Assembly (NCBI GenBank): GCA_965232985.1
Contig: CBDDRC010000021.1
Location: 1 to 64,000, forward strand
Direction: 5' to 3'
Origin: JADFDG01 sp965232985
GTDB taxonomy: Bacteria > Pseudomonadota > Gammaproteobacteria > Pseudomonadales > JADFDG01
DNA length: 64,000 nt
Below are positions 35,174-44,569 of this stretch, piece by piece. Position 1 is the stretch's first letter; each line of letters begins with the position of its first letter. The notes beneath the pieces were generated by a model, which made no database searches, was not told where the DNA came from, and saw only the letters and a program-made list of their open reading frames with translations. The position numbers and the translations under genes were made by a program.

Positions 35174-36124
35174 ATGGGCAGCAAGATCAATAGCAAGGTG
35201 TCTTACCTTCCCGGGAGTCGGTCCCTGAAAGGTGTTGCGCAGGCCCGGCAGGTACCGCTCAAGCACCGTCGTACCACGTTCGACTTCAGCGGTGTGCCGC
35301 GCCACTGGCTGGCGGGGGATCCGTTCATGACCCGTCTGATTGATGCGATGTCCATCAATTTTCCGGATGGCGAGCGCTTTTTCATGGCGTCGGTGCGCAA
35401 TTACGAGCAGCGCGTTACCGATCCCGCATTGCGCGAGGACATTCGCCTCTTTGTCCGCCAGGAAGCACAGCATGGTTTTGTGCACGAGCAGTTCAATAAC
35501 CTGATGAATTCGCAGGGCGTGAAGGCAGACAGCATTGTGCGCGGGCTGCAATTCGAGATGAAAATAGCGCAGAGGCTGTTGCCGAAAAAATGGCAGCTTG
35601 CGGTCACCGCCGCCGCCGAACACCTGACCGCCACGCTGGGGGAAGGTTTTCTTGAGTTGATGCCGGAAATTCTCACCGAGGGCCACCCGGCGATGCGTGC
35701 GCTCTATGCCTGGCACGCGGTGGAGGAAGTCGAGCACAAGGCAGTGGCTTTCGATGTATACCAGAAGGCTGCTGATGGCGACTATGCAACGCGGGCGGCA
35801 GCGATGGTTGTTTTTACGCTGTTCCTGCACATCAGGGTTGCGCTCATCATGCGGCACATGTTCAAGGCCGATGGCATCCGCGTGTTTCCCGGCGTGTTGG
35901 CGCGCGGCATGTGGAAGCTTTACGGGCCAGGCGGGATCATGCCGGTAGTGGCACCGCGCTACCTGTTGTGGTTCAAGCCGGGGTTTCATCCGTGGGATAC
36001 CCGGTTGCCCAGGCGCGCAGCGGCGTGGATGGCCGAATACGATCGGCATCAGGATCCGTTGCAGGCATTTGACGTTGCTTTTGCTGATCTTCTGCCGCCC
36101 CAGGCGCGTGCGGTAGCGGTATGA
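35174..36124 (+). CDS. PF10118 'metal-dependent hydrolase' with ferritin-like diiron pattern, paralogue 1
   Basis: This 316-aa protein matches the family labelled metal-dependent hydrolase (PF10118) by motifs such as FPDGERFFMASVRNY and WHAVEEVEHKAVAFDVY. The acidic/His set is E67, E97-x2-H100, E149 and E185-x2-H188, the E, ExxH, E, ExxH order of ferritin-like diiron enzymes. It also has a hydrophobic stretch near 205-225. It is more likely a diiron oxidase or oxygenase acting on lipids than a hydrolase, but this is inference. The stop overlaps the TetR start (ATGA). Confidence 0.85.
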   Translation: MGSKINSKVSYLPGSRSLKGVAQARQVPLKHRRTTFDFSGVPRHWLAGDPFMTRLIDAMSINFPDGERFFMASVRNYEQRVTDPALREDIRLFVRQEAQHGFVHEQFNNLMNSQGVKADSIVRGLQFEMKIAQRLLPKKWQLAVTAAAEHLTATLGEGFLELMPEILTEGHPAMRALYAWHAVEEVEHKAVAFDVYQKAADGDYATRAAAMVVFTLFLHIRVALIMRHMFKADGIRVFPGVLARGMWKLYGPGGIMPVVAPRYLLWFKPGFHPWDTRLPRRAAAWMAEYDRHQDPLQAFDVAFADLLPPQARAVAV

Positions 36125-36768
36125 CCGCGCGTACCAATACGACGGCGGCCGTTGCGCCGCCGCGTCGTGAACCGCCGGATCGCGAGCGGGTGCTTACCGC
36201 AGCGGCAGAGCTGTTCCGCGAGCGGGGTTTCGAGCGGACAACGCTCAAGGAAATCGCCCATGCGTGCAATATGCTGCCGGGCAGCCTGCACTATCGCTAT
36301 CCGTCCAAGGAATCGTTGCTGATCGACATGATGCGGCTCGCCATGCATCGGGTGATGGAGGCGACGATAGGCGCTGCTGCTGGTGTTGCCGATCCGATCG
36401 AGCAGATGCGCCGCACGCTCACCGCCCACCTGAAAACGGTGGTCAGCGGTTCGGATACGGTCTATGTGCTGTTGTTTGACTGGCGCGCACTGCAGGGCGA
36501 GGCGCGCGCGGAACTGATTGAGCTGCGCGACAGCTATGAGGCGCAGTGGATGATGATGTTGAAGCACCTGCGCAAGCAGGGTCTGGTGCGCGAAGACATC
36601 GACCTGCGCCTGTTGCGTCTTGTCGCGTTGGGTGCCATCAACTGGGTGTCAACCTGGTACCGCGCAGACGGGCTCTATTCGCTCGATCAAATCGCCAACT
36701 TTGTTTGGCAAATCACCCGCGATGCGGTGCTGACACCGCAAGCGCGTGCGCGTTCCCTGCAATCCTGA
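36121..36768 (+). CDS. TetR-family transcriptional regulator
   Basis: The 215-aa repressor has an N-terminal helix-turn-helix (about 22-70) with LTAAAELFRERGFERTTLKEIAHACNM split across the turn, then SLHYRYPSKESLL. The C-terminal half is an all-helical ligand-binding domain with no motif I can assign. It is coupled to the first PF10118 gene and followed by the hydrolase gene, so it probably controls this cluster through the two palindromes at 35110-35154. A fatty-acid-like ligand would fit the neighbours but is a guess. Confidence 0.93.
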   Translation: MTARTNTTAAVAPPRREPPDRERVLTAAAELFRERGFERTTLKEIAHACNMLPGSLHYRYPSKESLLIDMMRLAMHRVMEATIGAAAGVADPIEQMRRTLTAHLKTVVSGSDTVYVLLFDWRALQGEARAELIELRDSYEAQWMMMLKHLRKQGLVREDIDLRLLRLVALGAINWVSTWYRADGLYSLDQIANFVWQITRDAVLTPQARARSLQS

Positions 36769-36817
36769 TGCTGTAAGCGTGGCGTGCGCTGCGCTCAATT
36801 TAAATGAGGAAAATGAC

Positions 36818-37813
36818 ATGACCACAGAACAGGCATTTCTTGCTGAAGTTGGCAGCGCCTATCTTGCGCGCGCGCAACCGCCAAACGAAGATGCCTTGCG
36901 GCGTTGGCGCCCGGCCGGTCTCGCCTGGCCGCTGCTGCGGGAAATGCAGGGGCGTGCCGTTGGCTTCAAAAAGCGTTCCGCGCAAGTGGATGGCCAGCGG
37001 TTTGTGTGGCTCGAAGGTGGCAATCGGCGCGGCACCCCGGTGGTGTTGTTGCATGGCTTCGGCGCCAGCAAGGAAAACTGGGTAACCCTGTTGCCATTTC
37101 TGGCCAAGCGGCATCGCCTGTTTATTCCGGATCTGCCGGGCTGGGGAGAAAGTCATTTCCGTTTCGGCAATGCCTATGGAATCGATCAGCAGGTAGCGCG
37201 CATTGCGCACTGGCTGGAACACCATGTGCCGGCCGGTGTGCATCTGGTCGGCAGTTCAATGGGCGGTGCCATCGCCGGCTTTGTTGCTGCGCGCCACCCG
37301 CAGCAGGTGGCGACACTTACGCTGATGAATGCCGCTGGTGTGCGTGGCGCCCAGCAAAGCGAGTTCGAGGCCGGATTGCTGCAGGGGCACAACGCGCTGG
37401 TTGCGAACAGTGTCGCCGATGTTTTTCGGCTCTTTACCATTGTTGTTGAGCGTAACCGTCACCTGCTCGCTGCGATGCTAGGTCCGATCATGGCGGGAGT
37501 GATGCTGCAGCGCCGGGATGTCAATGAGCACATGTTCCATCAGCTGATGACAAACCCGCCGCAGGAAGATTTGCCGGGCATGACGACCATCGAGATGCCG
37601 ACGCTGGTGCTTTGGGGCGAACAGGATCGCGTGTTGCATGTGTCTTGCGCTGACACTTATCAGCAGCTCATTCCTCATGCGCAGGTGAAGCGTTTGCGCG
37701 GCATCGGCCATTTGCCAATGGTCGAGGCGCCGGCACTCACCGCGCGGTGCCTGTACCGCTTTTGGCGTGCGCATGCGGTTTCTTCGTCTGCCGCCCGAAC
37801 ACGCGCTGCCTGA
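36818..37813 (+). CDS. Alpha/beta hydrolase
   Basis: The 331-aa protein has the oxyanion motif LLHGFGASKENW (78-89), the nucleophile S147 in GSSMGG, the acid D270 in GEQDRV and H298 in GIGHLPMVE. The triad is complete. No signal peptide is seen, so it is probably cytoplasmic. The start at 36818 has GAGGAAAA upstream. It lies between TetR and the second PF10118 gene and probably acts in the same pathway on an ester or lipid substrate. Confidence 0.93.
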   Translation: MTTEQAFLAEVGSAYLARAQPPNEDALRRWRPAGLAWPLLREMQGRAVGFKKRSAQVDGQRFVWLEGGNRRGTPVVLLHGFGASKENWVTLLPFLAKRHRLFIPDLPGWGESHFRFGNAYGIDQQVARIAHWLEHHVPAGVHLVGSSMGGAIAGFVAARHPQQVATLTLMNAAGVRGAQQSEFEAGLLQGHNALVANSVADVFRLFTIVVERNRHLLAAMLGPIMAGVMLQRRDVNEHMFHQLMTNPPQEDLPGMTTIEMPTLVLWGEQDRVLHVSCADTYQQLIPHAQVKRLRGIGHLPMVEAPALTARCLYRFWRAHAVSSSAARTRAA

Positions 37814-37892
37814 TGGGCGCTGCCAGTGCGGAAAAGTTGTTCGAGTCATGTTCCAGTCACTTTAATAGATAGTGAATACGGAGAAGCCAGTC

Positions 37893-38804
37893 ATGAATTC
37901 TGTTTCTACCGCAACACGGTCCCGCAAGTCTGCCGGCGCCAGCGTTGGTATACCGCCTCGCCAGATGGATTTCCGGATCCCGGAAGACTCGCCACGCTAC
38001 TTCTATGACAACAACGCCACGGCGACACTGTTTTTTGCAATGCTCTCGGGATTCTTTCCGCCGGGCGAGCGATTCTTCATGGAGTCGGTACGCCATTTCC
38101 GTGACCGTATCACCGACGAGAAACTGAAGGCAGAGGTTTCCGGTTTTATGGGTCAGGAAGCAATTCATGGGCGCGAGCACGACCGCCTGAACGAGTTGCT
38201 CACTTCGCGCGGCATTGACATGAGTGTGCCGGACAAAATGGTGAAGTTGGGCATTTGGTTGTTGGAGCAGTTGCCGCCCAGCCAGCAATTGGCCTGCACG
38301 ACATACATGGAGCACTTCACCGCATTACTCGCGCAGCGATTGCTGACCGATGCTGATTTCCGCAGCAAGGCGGATCCGGAAATGATCAAGCTCTGGCAGT
38401 GGCACGCCCTGGAAGAGCTGGAGCACAAGGCGGTCGCCTATGATGTTTATGAAACGATCGGCAACAGCCAGCGCGAACGGTTACTCGCGGCGCCGTGTGT
38501 GATGGTTGCACTGACGCCGGTGGTTTTGCTCAGCTGGAGCTGGCTGGTTGTGCGGGAAGGTAAGGCTACCGATATTGGCGATATCCGGCGCGGGCTGAAC
38601 ATGCTGTTCGGTCTGAACGGCTTCGTTACCCGCATCCTGCCGAAAATGCCGTTGTTTCATCGCAAGCGTTTTCACCCCGCAAAACACGACACGCGCGCCC
38701 TGGAAAAGGAGTGGCGTGAGAAGCTCTTCGGTGAAAATGGCGCGCTGCGCAACGAGTTCAGGAACCGCGAGGCGGTGATTGCAGAGGCGGAAATGTTTAC
38801 GTAA
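37893..38804 (+). CDS. PF10118 'metal-dependent hydrolase' with ferritin-like diiron pattern, paralogue 2
   Basis: This 303-aa paralogue of the 35174-36124 gene keeps the same pattern: E59 (PPGERFFMESV), E89-x2-H92, E140 and E175-x2-H178 (WHALEELEHKAVAYDVY). The ATG at 37893 is preferred over a GTG at 37872 because CGGAGA lies 8 bp upstream. It is 79 bp after the hydrolase gene, so it may be in the same operon. The sequence differs enough from paralogue 1 to suggest an older duplication and different substrates. Confidence 0.85.
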   Translation: MNSVSTATRSRKSAGASVGIPPRQMDFRIPEDSPRYFYDNNATATLFFAMLSGFFPPGERFFMESVRHFRDRITDEKLKAEVSGFMGQEAIHGREHDRLNELLTSRGIDMSVPDKMVKLGIWLLEQLPPSQQLACTTYMEHFTALLAQRLLTDADFRSKADPEMIKLWQWHALEELEHKAVAYDVYETIGNSQRERLLAAPCVMVALTPVVLLSWSWLVVREGKATDIGDIRRGLNMLFGLNGFVTRILPKMPLFHRKRFHPAKHDTRALEKEWREKLFGENGALRNEFRNREAVIAEAEMFT

Positions 38805-38810
38805 AGCGTG

Positions 38811-40118
38811 TCAGCGCGCCAGGCGTTGCAGCGGGAAGTGGCAGGTAAAGGTCGAGCCTTTGCCGGGTTCAGAATGGATTTCCAGTGCTGCGTCGTGGCG
38901 TTTTAGCGCGTGTTTGACGATGGCAAGGCCAAGGCCAGTGCCGCCTTCGGCAACTGAGCGGCCTTTGTCGGTACGGTAGAAACGTTCGGTGAGTCGCGGG
39001 ACGTGGTGTGGCTCAATACCGGCACCGTTGTCGCAAATCGCCAAGTGTGCGCCCTTACCGTCCACCCACCAGTGGATGTCTATCTTGCCGTTTGGTTCGG
39101 TATATTTCGCCGCATTGATAATGATGTTCGAGAACGCGCTCTGCAGTTCGGCGTCGTTGCCGAGCAGGCGTGCATCTTCATCGACCCGCAGGGTAATAAC
39201 GTGTCCTTTGTCGCGCGTTGCGGCAATCACATCGGTGCGGATATTTTCCAGCATGGTCCGTACCGGAACGATCGCCTGACCGCTGTCGGGCTGGGTGCTT
39301 TCCAGGCGTGACAACAGCAACAGATCATTGACCAGGCGATCCATGCGCTCGGCCTGCTGCATCATCTGCATCATGGCGCGGTTGAAACGGGCAGGCGCCT
39401 CACCATTGTTGTTTGTCAGCGTTTCAAGATAGCCCTTGATGACGGTGAGCGGTGTTTTCAGCTCGTGCGACACATTGGCGACAAAGTCGCGCCGCATTTG
39501 TTCGAGTTGATGAATACGCGTCACGTCGCGCGCGATTACCAGCCGGTCGCCGTTGCCGAACGTGGTTACCTGCACTTGCAGCTGGGTTTTGTCGGAAAGG
39601 GGTGACGGCAATTCCAGGACGCGGGAATAATCGCCCGCATCGAAGAATTCGCGCAAGCGTGGATCGCGGATCAGGTTGGTAACGGGCTGGTCCTTGTCCT
39701 TGGGCCATTCGAGGCCAAGCAATCTCTCCGCTGCCGGGTTCCACCACTCCAGTGTGCCCTCGCGGCCAACAACGACCACGGCGTCGCGTAACGCGACGAC
39801 CGAGTCGCGAGCCCGGTCGATGATTGACTGAAGGTCGTTGTGCGCCGCTTGCTCGCGCTTTTGCAGGCGGTAGATGCCGTCGAAGATCTCACCCCACAGG
39901 CCGAAACTGTCGGGCGGCTCCTGTGGCAAGCCCTGCCTTGCCGACGCACTGAGCCATCGGTGCAGTTTTACCAGCTCGGCGGTGAACCAGCTCAGATAGA
40001 CCGCCAGTGCCCCGGCAATAAACCATGCGGTGTGACCGAAAATCAGGCCCAACAGCAGGCCGCCAGCGGCAGCGATGGCGACGCGTTTGAGTTCCTCAAT
40101 GCGGTGATTTTTTTGCAC
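38811..40118 (-). CDS. phoR: Phosphate regulon sensor kinase PhoR
   Basis: PhoR phosphorylates PhoB when phosphate is scarce. The 435-aa protein has two N-terminal membrane helices (about 12-45), a PAS domain (about 98-200), a HisKA domain with H218 in NVSHELKTPLTVIKGYLE and a HATPase domain with DNGAGIEP and GTGLGLAIVKH. The periplasmic loop is very short, as usual for PhoR. It lies 47 bp after phoB. Confidence 0.97.
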   Translation of the reverse strand: MQKNHRIEELKRVAIAAAGGLLLGLIFGHTAWFIAGALAVYLSWFTAELVKLHRWLSASARQGLPQEPPDSFGLWGEIFDGIYRLQKREQAAHNDLQSIIDRARDSVVALRDAVVVVGREGTLEWWNPAAERLLGLEWPKDKDQPVTNLIRDPRLREFFDAGDYSRVLELPSPLSDKTQLQVQVTTFGNGDRLVIARDVTRIHQLEQMRRDFVANVSHELKTPLTVIKGYLETLTNNNGEAPARFNRAMMQMMQQAERMDRLVNDLLLLSRLESTQPDSGQAIVPVRTMLENIRTDVIAATRDKGHVITLRVDEDARLLGNDAELQSAFSNIIINAAKYTEPNGKIDIHWWVDGKGAHLAICDNGAGIEPHHVPRLTERFYRTDKGRSVAEGGTGLGLAIVKHALKRHDAALEIHSEPGKGSTFTCHFPLQRLAR

Positions 40119-40165
40119 CCGGGAGCGGATCCTGTCTCTGTTTTGCGGGAAAGATAAGGCGGTGA

Positions 40166-40870
40166 TCAGAACGGCTTGTCGCCTTTGATGGAAAAGCGGT
40201 AGCCGGTACCGCGTACCGTCTGGATAAAGCGATCGAGATCATAGGGCTCAAGCGCCTTGCGCAGGCGACGGATGTGCACGTCAACGGTGCGGTCTTCCAC
40301 GTAAACGTTGCCGCCCCAGACCTGGTCGAGCAACTGGCTGCGCGAATAGGCACGCTCAGGGTGGTTCATGAAGAATTCGAGCAAACGATACTCGGTTGGC
40401 CCCATATCGACCGGGGAGTTGCCGGCACTGATCCGATGACTCACCGGGTCGAGTGTGAGCCCGTCGTGACTGATGGGCTTCTCGGCACTTTTGCTGCTGG
40501 CCCGCCGCAGTACGGCACGGATGCGCGACAGCAGTTCGCGCGTCGAGAACGGCTTGGTGACATAGTCGTCGGCGCCAACGTCAAGGCCGAGGATCTTGTT
40601 GTCTTCCTCGCTCTTTGCCGTGAGCAGGATCACCGGAATTTCCCGGGTGGATTCATCGCGCTTCAACCGGCGTGTCAGTTCGATACCGGAGATGCCCGGC
40701 AGCATCCAGTCGAGCAGGATGAGGTCGGGCCGCTCATCGACCACGCGCTGGTGGGCTTGCTGGGCGTTTTCAGCCTCCAGCACCTTGAAATCCGCCAGTT
40801 CGAGCATCGTTGCAATCATTTCGCGAATGGCCGGCTCATCGTCAACGATCAGAATGGTTTCTTCGCTCAT
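40166..40870 (-). CDS. phoB: Phosphate regulon response regulator PhoB
   Basis: PhoB binds Pho boxes and switches on phosphate uptake genes. The 234-aa protein has a receiver domain with phospho-acceptor D54 (LLDWMLPG) and an OmpR-type winged helix ending VDVHIRRLRKAL...RGTGYRFS. The start at 40870 matches homologues; an ATG at 40903 is in frame. A Pho box lies upstream at 40918-40935, so it probably controls itself. Confidence 0.97.
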   Translation of the reverse strand: MSEETILIVDDEPAIREMIATMLELADFKVLEAENAQQAHQRVVDERPDLILLDWMLPGISGIELTRRLKRDESTREIPVILLTAKSEEDNKILGLDVGADDYVTKPFSTRELLSRIRAVLRRASSKSAEKPISHDGLTLDPVSHRISAGNSPVDMGPTEYRLLEFFMNHPERAYSRSQLLDQVWGGNVYVEDRTVDVHIRRLRKALEPYDLDRFIQTVRGTGYRFSIKGDKPF

Positions 40871-40917
40871 TCGAGGTGCGCCTGTGGGTACTTTGCCCGC
40901 CATTACAGTAGCGCAAC

Positions 40918-40935
40918 ATGACAGCCCCGTGACAA
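40918..40935 (-). promoter_or_regulatory. Pho box upstream of phoB
   Basis: On the minus strand the sequence is TTGTCAC-GGGG-CTGTCAT: two 7-bp repeats of the CTGTCAT type separated by 4 bp, an excellent fit to the PhoB site. It lies 48 bp before the phoB ATG, in the gap after ubiA. Confidence 0.85.
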
Positions 40936-40953
40936 CAAGGCCCTGCCGCAGGC

Positions 40954-41826
40954 TCAGGCTGTCATAAAAGCGATATAAATCCCCGCAAACACCGCCATGC
41001 CCACCCAGTTGTTGTGGAGGAAGGCGCGCAGGCAGGCGTGCGGCTCGCGACGGCGGGCCAGCCGGTGCTCCCAGACGAACAGTGCTGCGGCAACGGCGAG
41101 CGCCAGCCAGAAGGGCAGCCCCAGATGGGCGCTGTACCCGGTGACGGCCAGCAGTGCGAGCGTGGCTGTCTGCAACAGGGCGATGGCCGCGAGGTCGGCG
41201 TGGCCGAAAAGGATGGCGGTGGACTTCACCCCGGCCCTGCGATCGTCGTCGCGGTCAGCCATTGCGTAGAAGGTGTCATAGGCGACAGTCCAGCTGAGGT
41301 TGGCAAAGAACAGTAGCCAGGCCAGCGGCGGCAGGGCCTCCTGCTCGGCGGCAAAGGCCATCGGGATCGCCCAGCTGAAGGCGGCGCCCAGTGCCACCTG
41401 GGGCAGGTGGGTGTAGCGCTTCATGAAGGGGTAGATGGCAGCAAGCAGCAGGCCGCCGACCGACATGACGATGGTGTAGAGATTGAGGAACAAGGTGAGC
41501 AGGAAAGCGAGCAGGGCGATGCCGGCGAACAGCGCCAACGCCTCCTTCGGGGCGATGCGGCCGGCGGCAAGCGGGCGGTCCTTGGTGCGCCACACCTGTT
41601 TGTCGAAGTCGCGGTCGGCATAATCGTTGATCGCGCAGCCGGCCGAGCGCATCAGCACCACGCCCGCAGTGAAGACCAGCACGTTGGTGAGCGACGGGTG
41701 CCCGTTGCCGGCGATCCACAGCGCCCACCAGGTTGGCCACAGCAGCAGGAAGATGCCGATCGGCCGGTCCAGCCGCAGCAGTTGCGCGTAGACGGGGAGG
41801 CGGGCGCGCAGCCCGGCGAGGGTCAC
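40954..41826 (-). CDS. ubiA: 4-hydroxybenzoate polyprenyltransferase UbiA
   Basis: UbiA attaches the polyprenyl chain to 4-hydroxybenzoate in ubiquinone synthesis. The 290-aa integral membrane protein has about nine helices and the two Asp-rich motifs NDYADRDFDKQV and YAMADRDDDRRAGVKST that bind the prenyl diphosphate through magnesium. The GTG start at 41826 overlaps the ubiC stop (GTGA) and gives the usual N-terminus TLAGLRARLPVYAQLLRLDRP. Confidence 0.95.
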   Translation of the reverse strand: MTLAGLRARLPVYAQLLRLDRPIGIFLLLWPTWWALWIAGNGHPSLTNVLVFTAGVVLMRSAGCAINDYADRDFDKQVWRTKDRPLAAGRIAPKEALALFAGIALLAFLLTLFLNLYTIVMSVGGLLLAAIYPFMKRYTHLPQVALGAAFSWAIPMAFAAEQEALPPLAWLLFFANLSWTVAYDTFYAMADRDDDRRAGVKSTAILFGHADLAAIALLQTATLALLAVTGYSAHLGLPFWLALAVAAALFVWEHRLARRREPHACLRAFLHNNWVGMAVFAGIYIAFMTA

Positions 41827-42386
41827 GTCGGTACCCCGGCCGAACGGGGTGCCAGCAATGCCGGCAGGAAGTATTCGGCGACCAGCAGGGGGCGGCCGCG
41901 CAGCACGAAGGTCGAGCAACGACCCCAGGCAGTGTGAGCGCTCGCTGATGATAAAGCCTTTGGCAGACCAAGCTGGACGACCTTCACTTCGGTCCGCCGC
42001 AGCGTCGGGTCACGGAACAGGAAGGCGCCGAGCGGGCGATTGCCGAGTGCGCGCAGTTGCCGGTTGCGGCCCGTCAGCGTTACGCGTGGAATCACCGAGC
42101 GGGCGATGACCCAAGGCTCACCCTGGCCTTCGAGCACGACTTCACGAATAAGCGCCCACTCACCGCGGGGCAGCGCCAGCGCGCGCCGCTCGGCCAATGT
42201 CGGGCGGGCCCAGACGAGCCGGGTGACGCGAACCCGAAACGTGCCAGCTGCGCGCGCGACCAGGCGGGCGGTCAGTGACCCCGGATCGGCGATCCAGTCC
42301 ATCGTCGCGCGGTCCGGGCGCCGGGCACGAAAGCGCCAGCCGGCTTCGGGCCGGCCTGCACCGACGCGAACAGGGGCATGGCGCAT
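41823..42386 (-). CDS. ubiC: Chorismate pyruvate-lyase UbiC
   Basis: UbiC makes 4-hydroxybenzoate from chorismate, the first committed step of ubiquinone synthesis. The 187-aa protein shows WVIARSVIPRVTL, LGNRPLGAFLF and AWGRCSTFVLRGRPLLVAEYFLP, all family features. It feeds UbiA directly and is translationally coupled to it. The 119-bp gap to the divergent rubrerythrin gene is AT-rich and probably holds both promoters. Confidence 0.93.
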   Translation of the reverse strand: MRHAPVRVGAGRPEAGWRFRARRPDRATMDWIADPGSLTARLVARAAGTFRVRVTRLVWARPTLAERRALALPRGEWALIREVVLEGQGEPWVIARSVIPRVTLTGRNRQLRALGNRPLGAFLFRDPTLRRTEVKVVQLGLPKALSSASAHTAWGRCSTFVLRGRPLLVAEYFLPALLAPRSAGVPT

Positions 42387-42505
42387 ATCGATTGAAAATA
42401 ACTATTAATCGTATATGAATAATTCATTTTCTCAATCACTCGACGGTCGGCAGACTGGCCTTGTCGCTGACGAAGCGAACCGCACGCGAGACGAGGAGAT
42501 GAACG

Positions 42506-42994
<489 letters not shown>

Positions 42995-43031
42995 CGTGCT
43001 TCTGCGGAGCCTGCCGGGGGTTCCGCGTGAA

Positions 43032-43060
43032 TTGACCCCGACGGGCCGGCTGCGTAGCCT
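43032..43060 (+). promoter_or_regulatory. Possible sigma-70 promoter for the rubredoxin genes
   Basis: TTGACC and TAGCCT are 17 bp apart in the 196-bp gap before rubredoxin. The -10 match is poor, so confidence is low. Confidence 0.3.
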
Positions 43061-43190
43061 TCACGGCTTTCGAAACGTCTCCATTGGCAGGATGCCGGCC
43101 CTCGGGGTTTCGCAGGCGTCCCGAAATAGCTGCAATAACCAACTGAAAACTGAATCGATCCAGACGGATTCATTGATAGGGGTGACAACC

Positions 43191-43355
43191 ATGCGCAAGT
43201 GGGAATGTGTCGTCTGCGGTTTTATCTACGACGAAGTGAAGGGCCTGCCGGAAGAGGGCATCGCGCCGGGCACGAAGTGGGAAGACATCCCGGCAGATTG
43301 GGTATGTCCCGACTGCGGCGTGGGCAAGGACGATTTTGAAATGGTGCAGGTGTAG
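43191..43355 (+). CDS. rubA: Rubredoxin
   Basis: This 54-aa iron electron carrier has the four Cys ligands C6, C9 (ECVVCG) and C39, C42 (VCPDCG), with the YDEVKG and GTKWEDIPADW segments of the AlkG2-type rubredoxins. It passes electrons from the reductase encoded next to acceptors such as the rubrerythrin. GGGGTG is the likely ribosome-binding site. Its stop overlaps the reductase start by one base. Confidence 0.97.
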   Translation: MRKWECVVCGFIYDEVKGLPEEGIAPGTKWEDIPADWVCPDCGVGKDDFEMVQV

Positions 43356-44500
43356 TGAATACCCTCGTCATCATCGGCACCGGCCTCGCGGGCTACAACC
43401 TCGCGAAGGAATTCCGCAAGCTGGATGCGGAGCGGCCGATGGCGTTGCTCACCAGCGACGACGGCCGCAATTATTCCAAGCCGATGCTCAGCACCGGCTT
43501 CACCAAGCAGAAGTCGGCCGACGAACTGGCGATGAACAGCGCAAGCGAAATGGCCGCGCAATTGCGGGCGACAGTGCGCCCGCATGTCCGCGTGGCGAAA
43601 ATCGATACCGCCGGCAAGCGCGTCGAGCTCGACGACGGCGAAGCGATTGCTTATGGCGATTTGGTCTTCGCGCTCGGTGCCGATACCTTCCGCGTGCCGA
43701 TTGAAGGCAATGCTGCCGCTGCCGTGCTGTCGATCAACGACCTGATGGATTACGGTGCGTTTCGGGAACAGGCCGTCGGCAAGCAGAAGATCCTGGTGAT
43801 CGGTGCCGGCCTGATCGGCAGTGAGTTTGCAAACGATCTGTCCAATGGCGGCTTTCAGGTAGAGGTGGTTGATCCGGCCGGCCGGTGCCTGCCGGCGCTG
43901 CTGCCGCCGGAAGCAAGCGCTGCAGTTGCGCGCGGTCTGGAGTCCCTCGGCGTCAAGTTTCATTTCGGTCCGGCGGTGCAGGCGGTGAACAGTGTCGATG
44001 GCGGCTATCGCTGCACGCTCACCAACGGCGCGACGATTGATGCCGAATTGGTGATTTCCGCCGTCGGCCTGCGGCCACGTATTGCGCTGGCAAAAGAAGC
44101 AGGCATCACCGTCAATCGCGGCATCGTGACCGATCGTGAATTACGCACCAGTGCGCCGCATGTGTTTGCTTTCGGCGACTGCGCGGAAGTGAACGGGTAT
44201 GTGCTGCCCTATGTGCTGCCGCTGATGGCTGCCGCGCGGGCACTGGCGAAGACCCTCGCCGGCACGCCTACCCCGGTGAGCTACGGGGTGATGCCGGTAA
44301 CGGTGAAAACCCCGGCCTGCCCGGTGGTGGTCTGCCCGGCGCCACTTGGCAGCAAAGGTGCTTGGCAGGTGGAGGTCAACGGCCAGAACGTCAGGGCGCT
44401 GTTTGTTGGCGAAGATGGTAAGCCGCTGGGTTTTGCCCTGACCGGCGAGGCGGTAAATGAAAAGAATGCGCTGGCGAAGACGATGCCTGTGCTGTTCTGA
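43355..44500 (+). CDS. Rubredoxin-NAD(+) reductase
   Basis: This FAD enzyme moves electrons from NADH to rubredoxin. The 381-aa protein has an N-terminal FAD site (VIIGTGLAGYNLAKEF), a second dinucleotide site (VIGAGLIGSEFANDL) and the FAD-contact HVFAFGDCAEV. The GTG start overlaps the rubredoxin TAG by one base, so the genes are coupled. It resembles the reductases of Pseudomonas and Acinetobacter that serve rubredoxin. Confidence 0.95.
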   Translation: MNTLVIIGTGLAGYNLAKEFRKLDAERPMALLTSDDGRNYSKPMLSTGFTKQKSADELAMNSASEMAAQLRATVRPHVRVAKIDTAGKRVELDDGEAIAYGDLVFALGADTFRVPIEGNAAAAVLSINDLMDYGAFREQAVGKQKILVIGAGLIGSEFANDLSNGGFQVEVVDPAGRCLPALLPPEASAAVARGLESLGVKFHFGPAVQAVNSVDGGYRCTLTNGATIDAELVISAVGLRPRIALAKEAGITVNRGIVTDRELRTSAPHVFAFGDCAEVNGYVLPYVLPLMAAARALAKTLAGTPTPVSYGVMPVTVKTPACPVVVCPAPLGSKGAWQVEVNGQNVRALFVGEDGKPLGFALTGEAVNEKNALAKTMPVLF

Positions 44501-44522
44501 GTTGCCGATCCTGCTATCGTTC

Positions 44523-44550
44523 AGACGCTCCCACGACGGGGGCGTCTTTT
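44523..44550 (+). terminator. Rho-independent terminator after the rubredoxin reductase gene
   Basis: AGACGC and GCGTCT stem around TCCCACGACGGGG, followed by TTTT, 22 bp after the stop. It ends the rubrerythrin-rubredoxin-reductase unit. Confidence 0.75.
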
Positions 44551-44569
44551 GTTTCGGGAGCCTGCACTC

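Noticed and set aside
42390..42430. Possible Fur box in the AT-rich gap between ubiC and the rubrerythrin gene
   Set aside because: Only about 11 of 19 positions match the consensus, which AT-rich DNA gives by chance.
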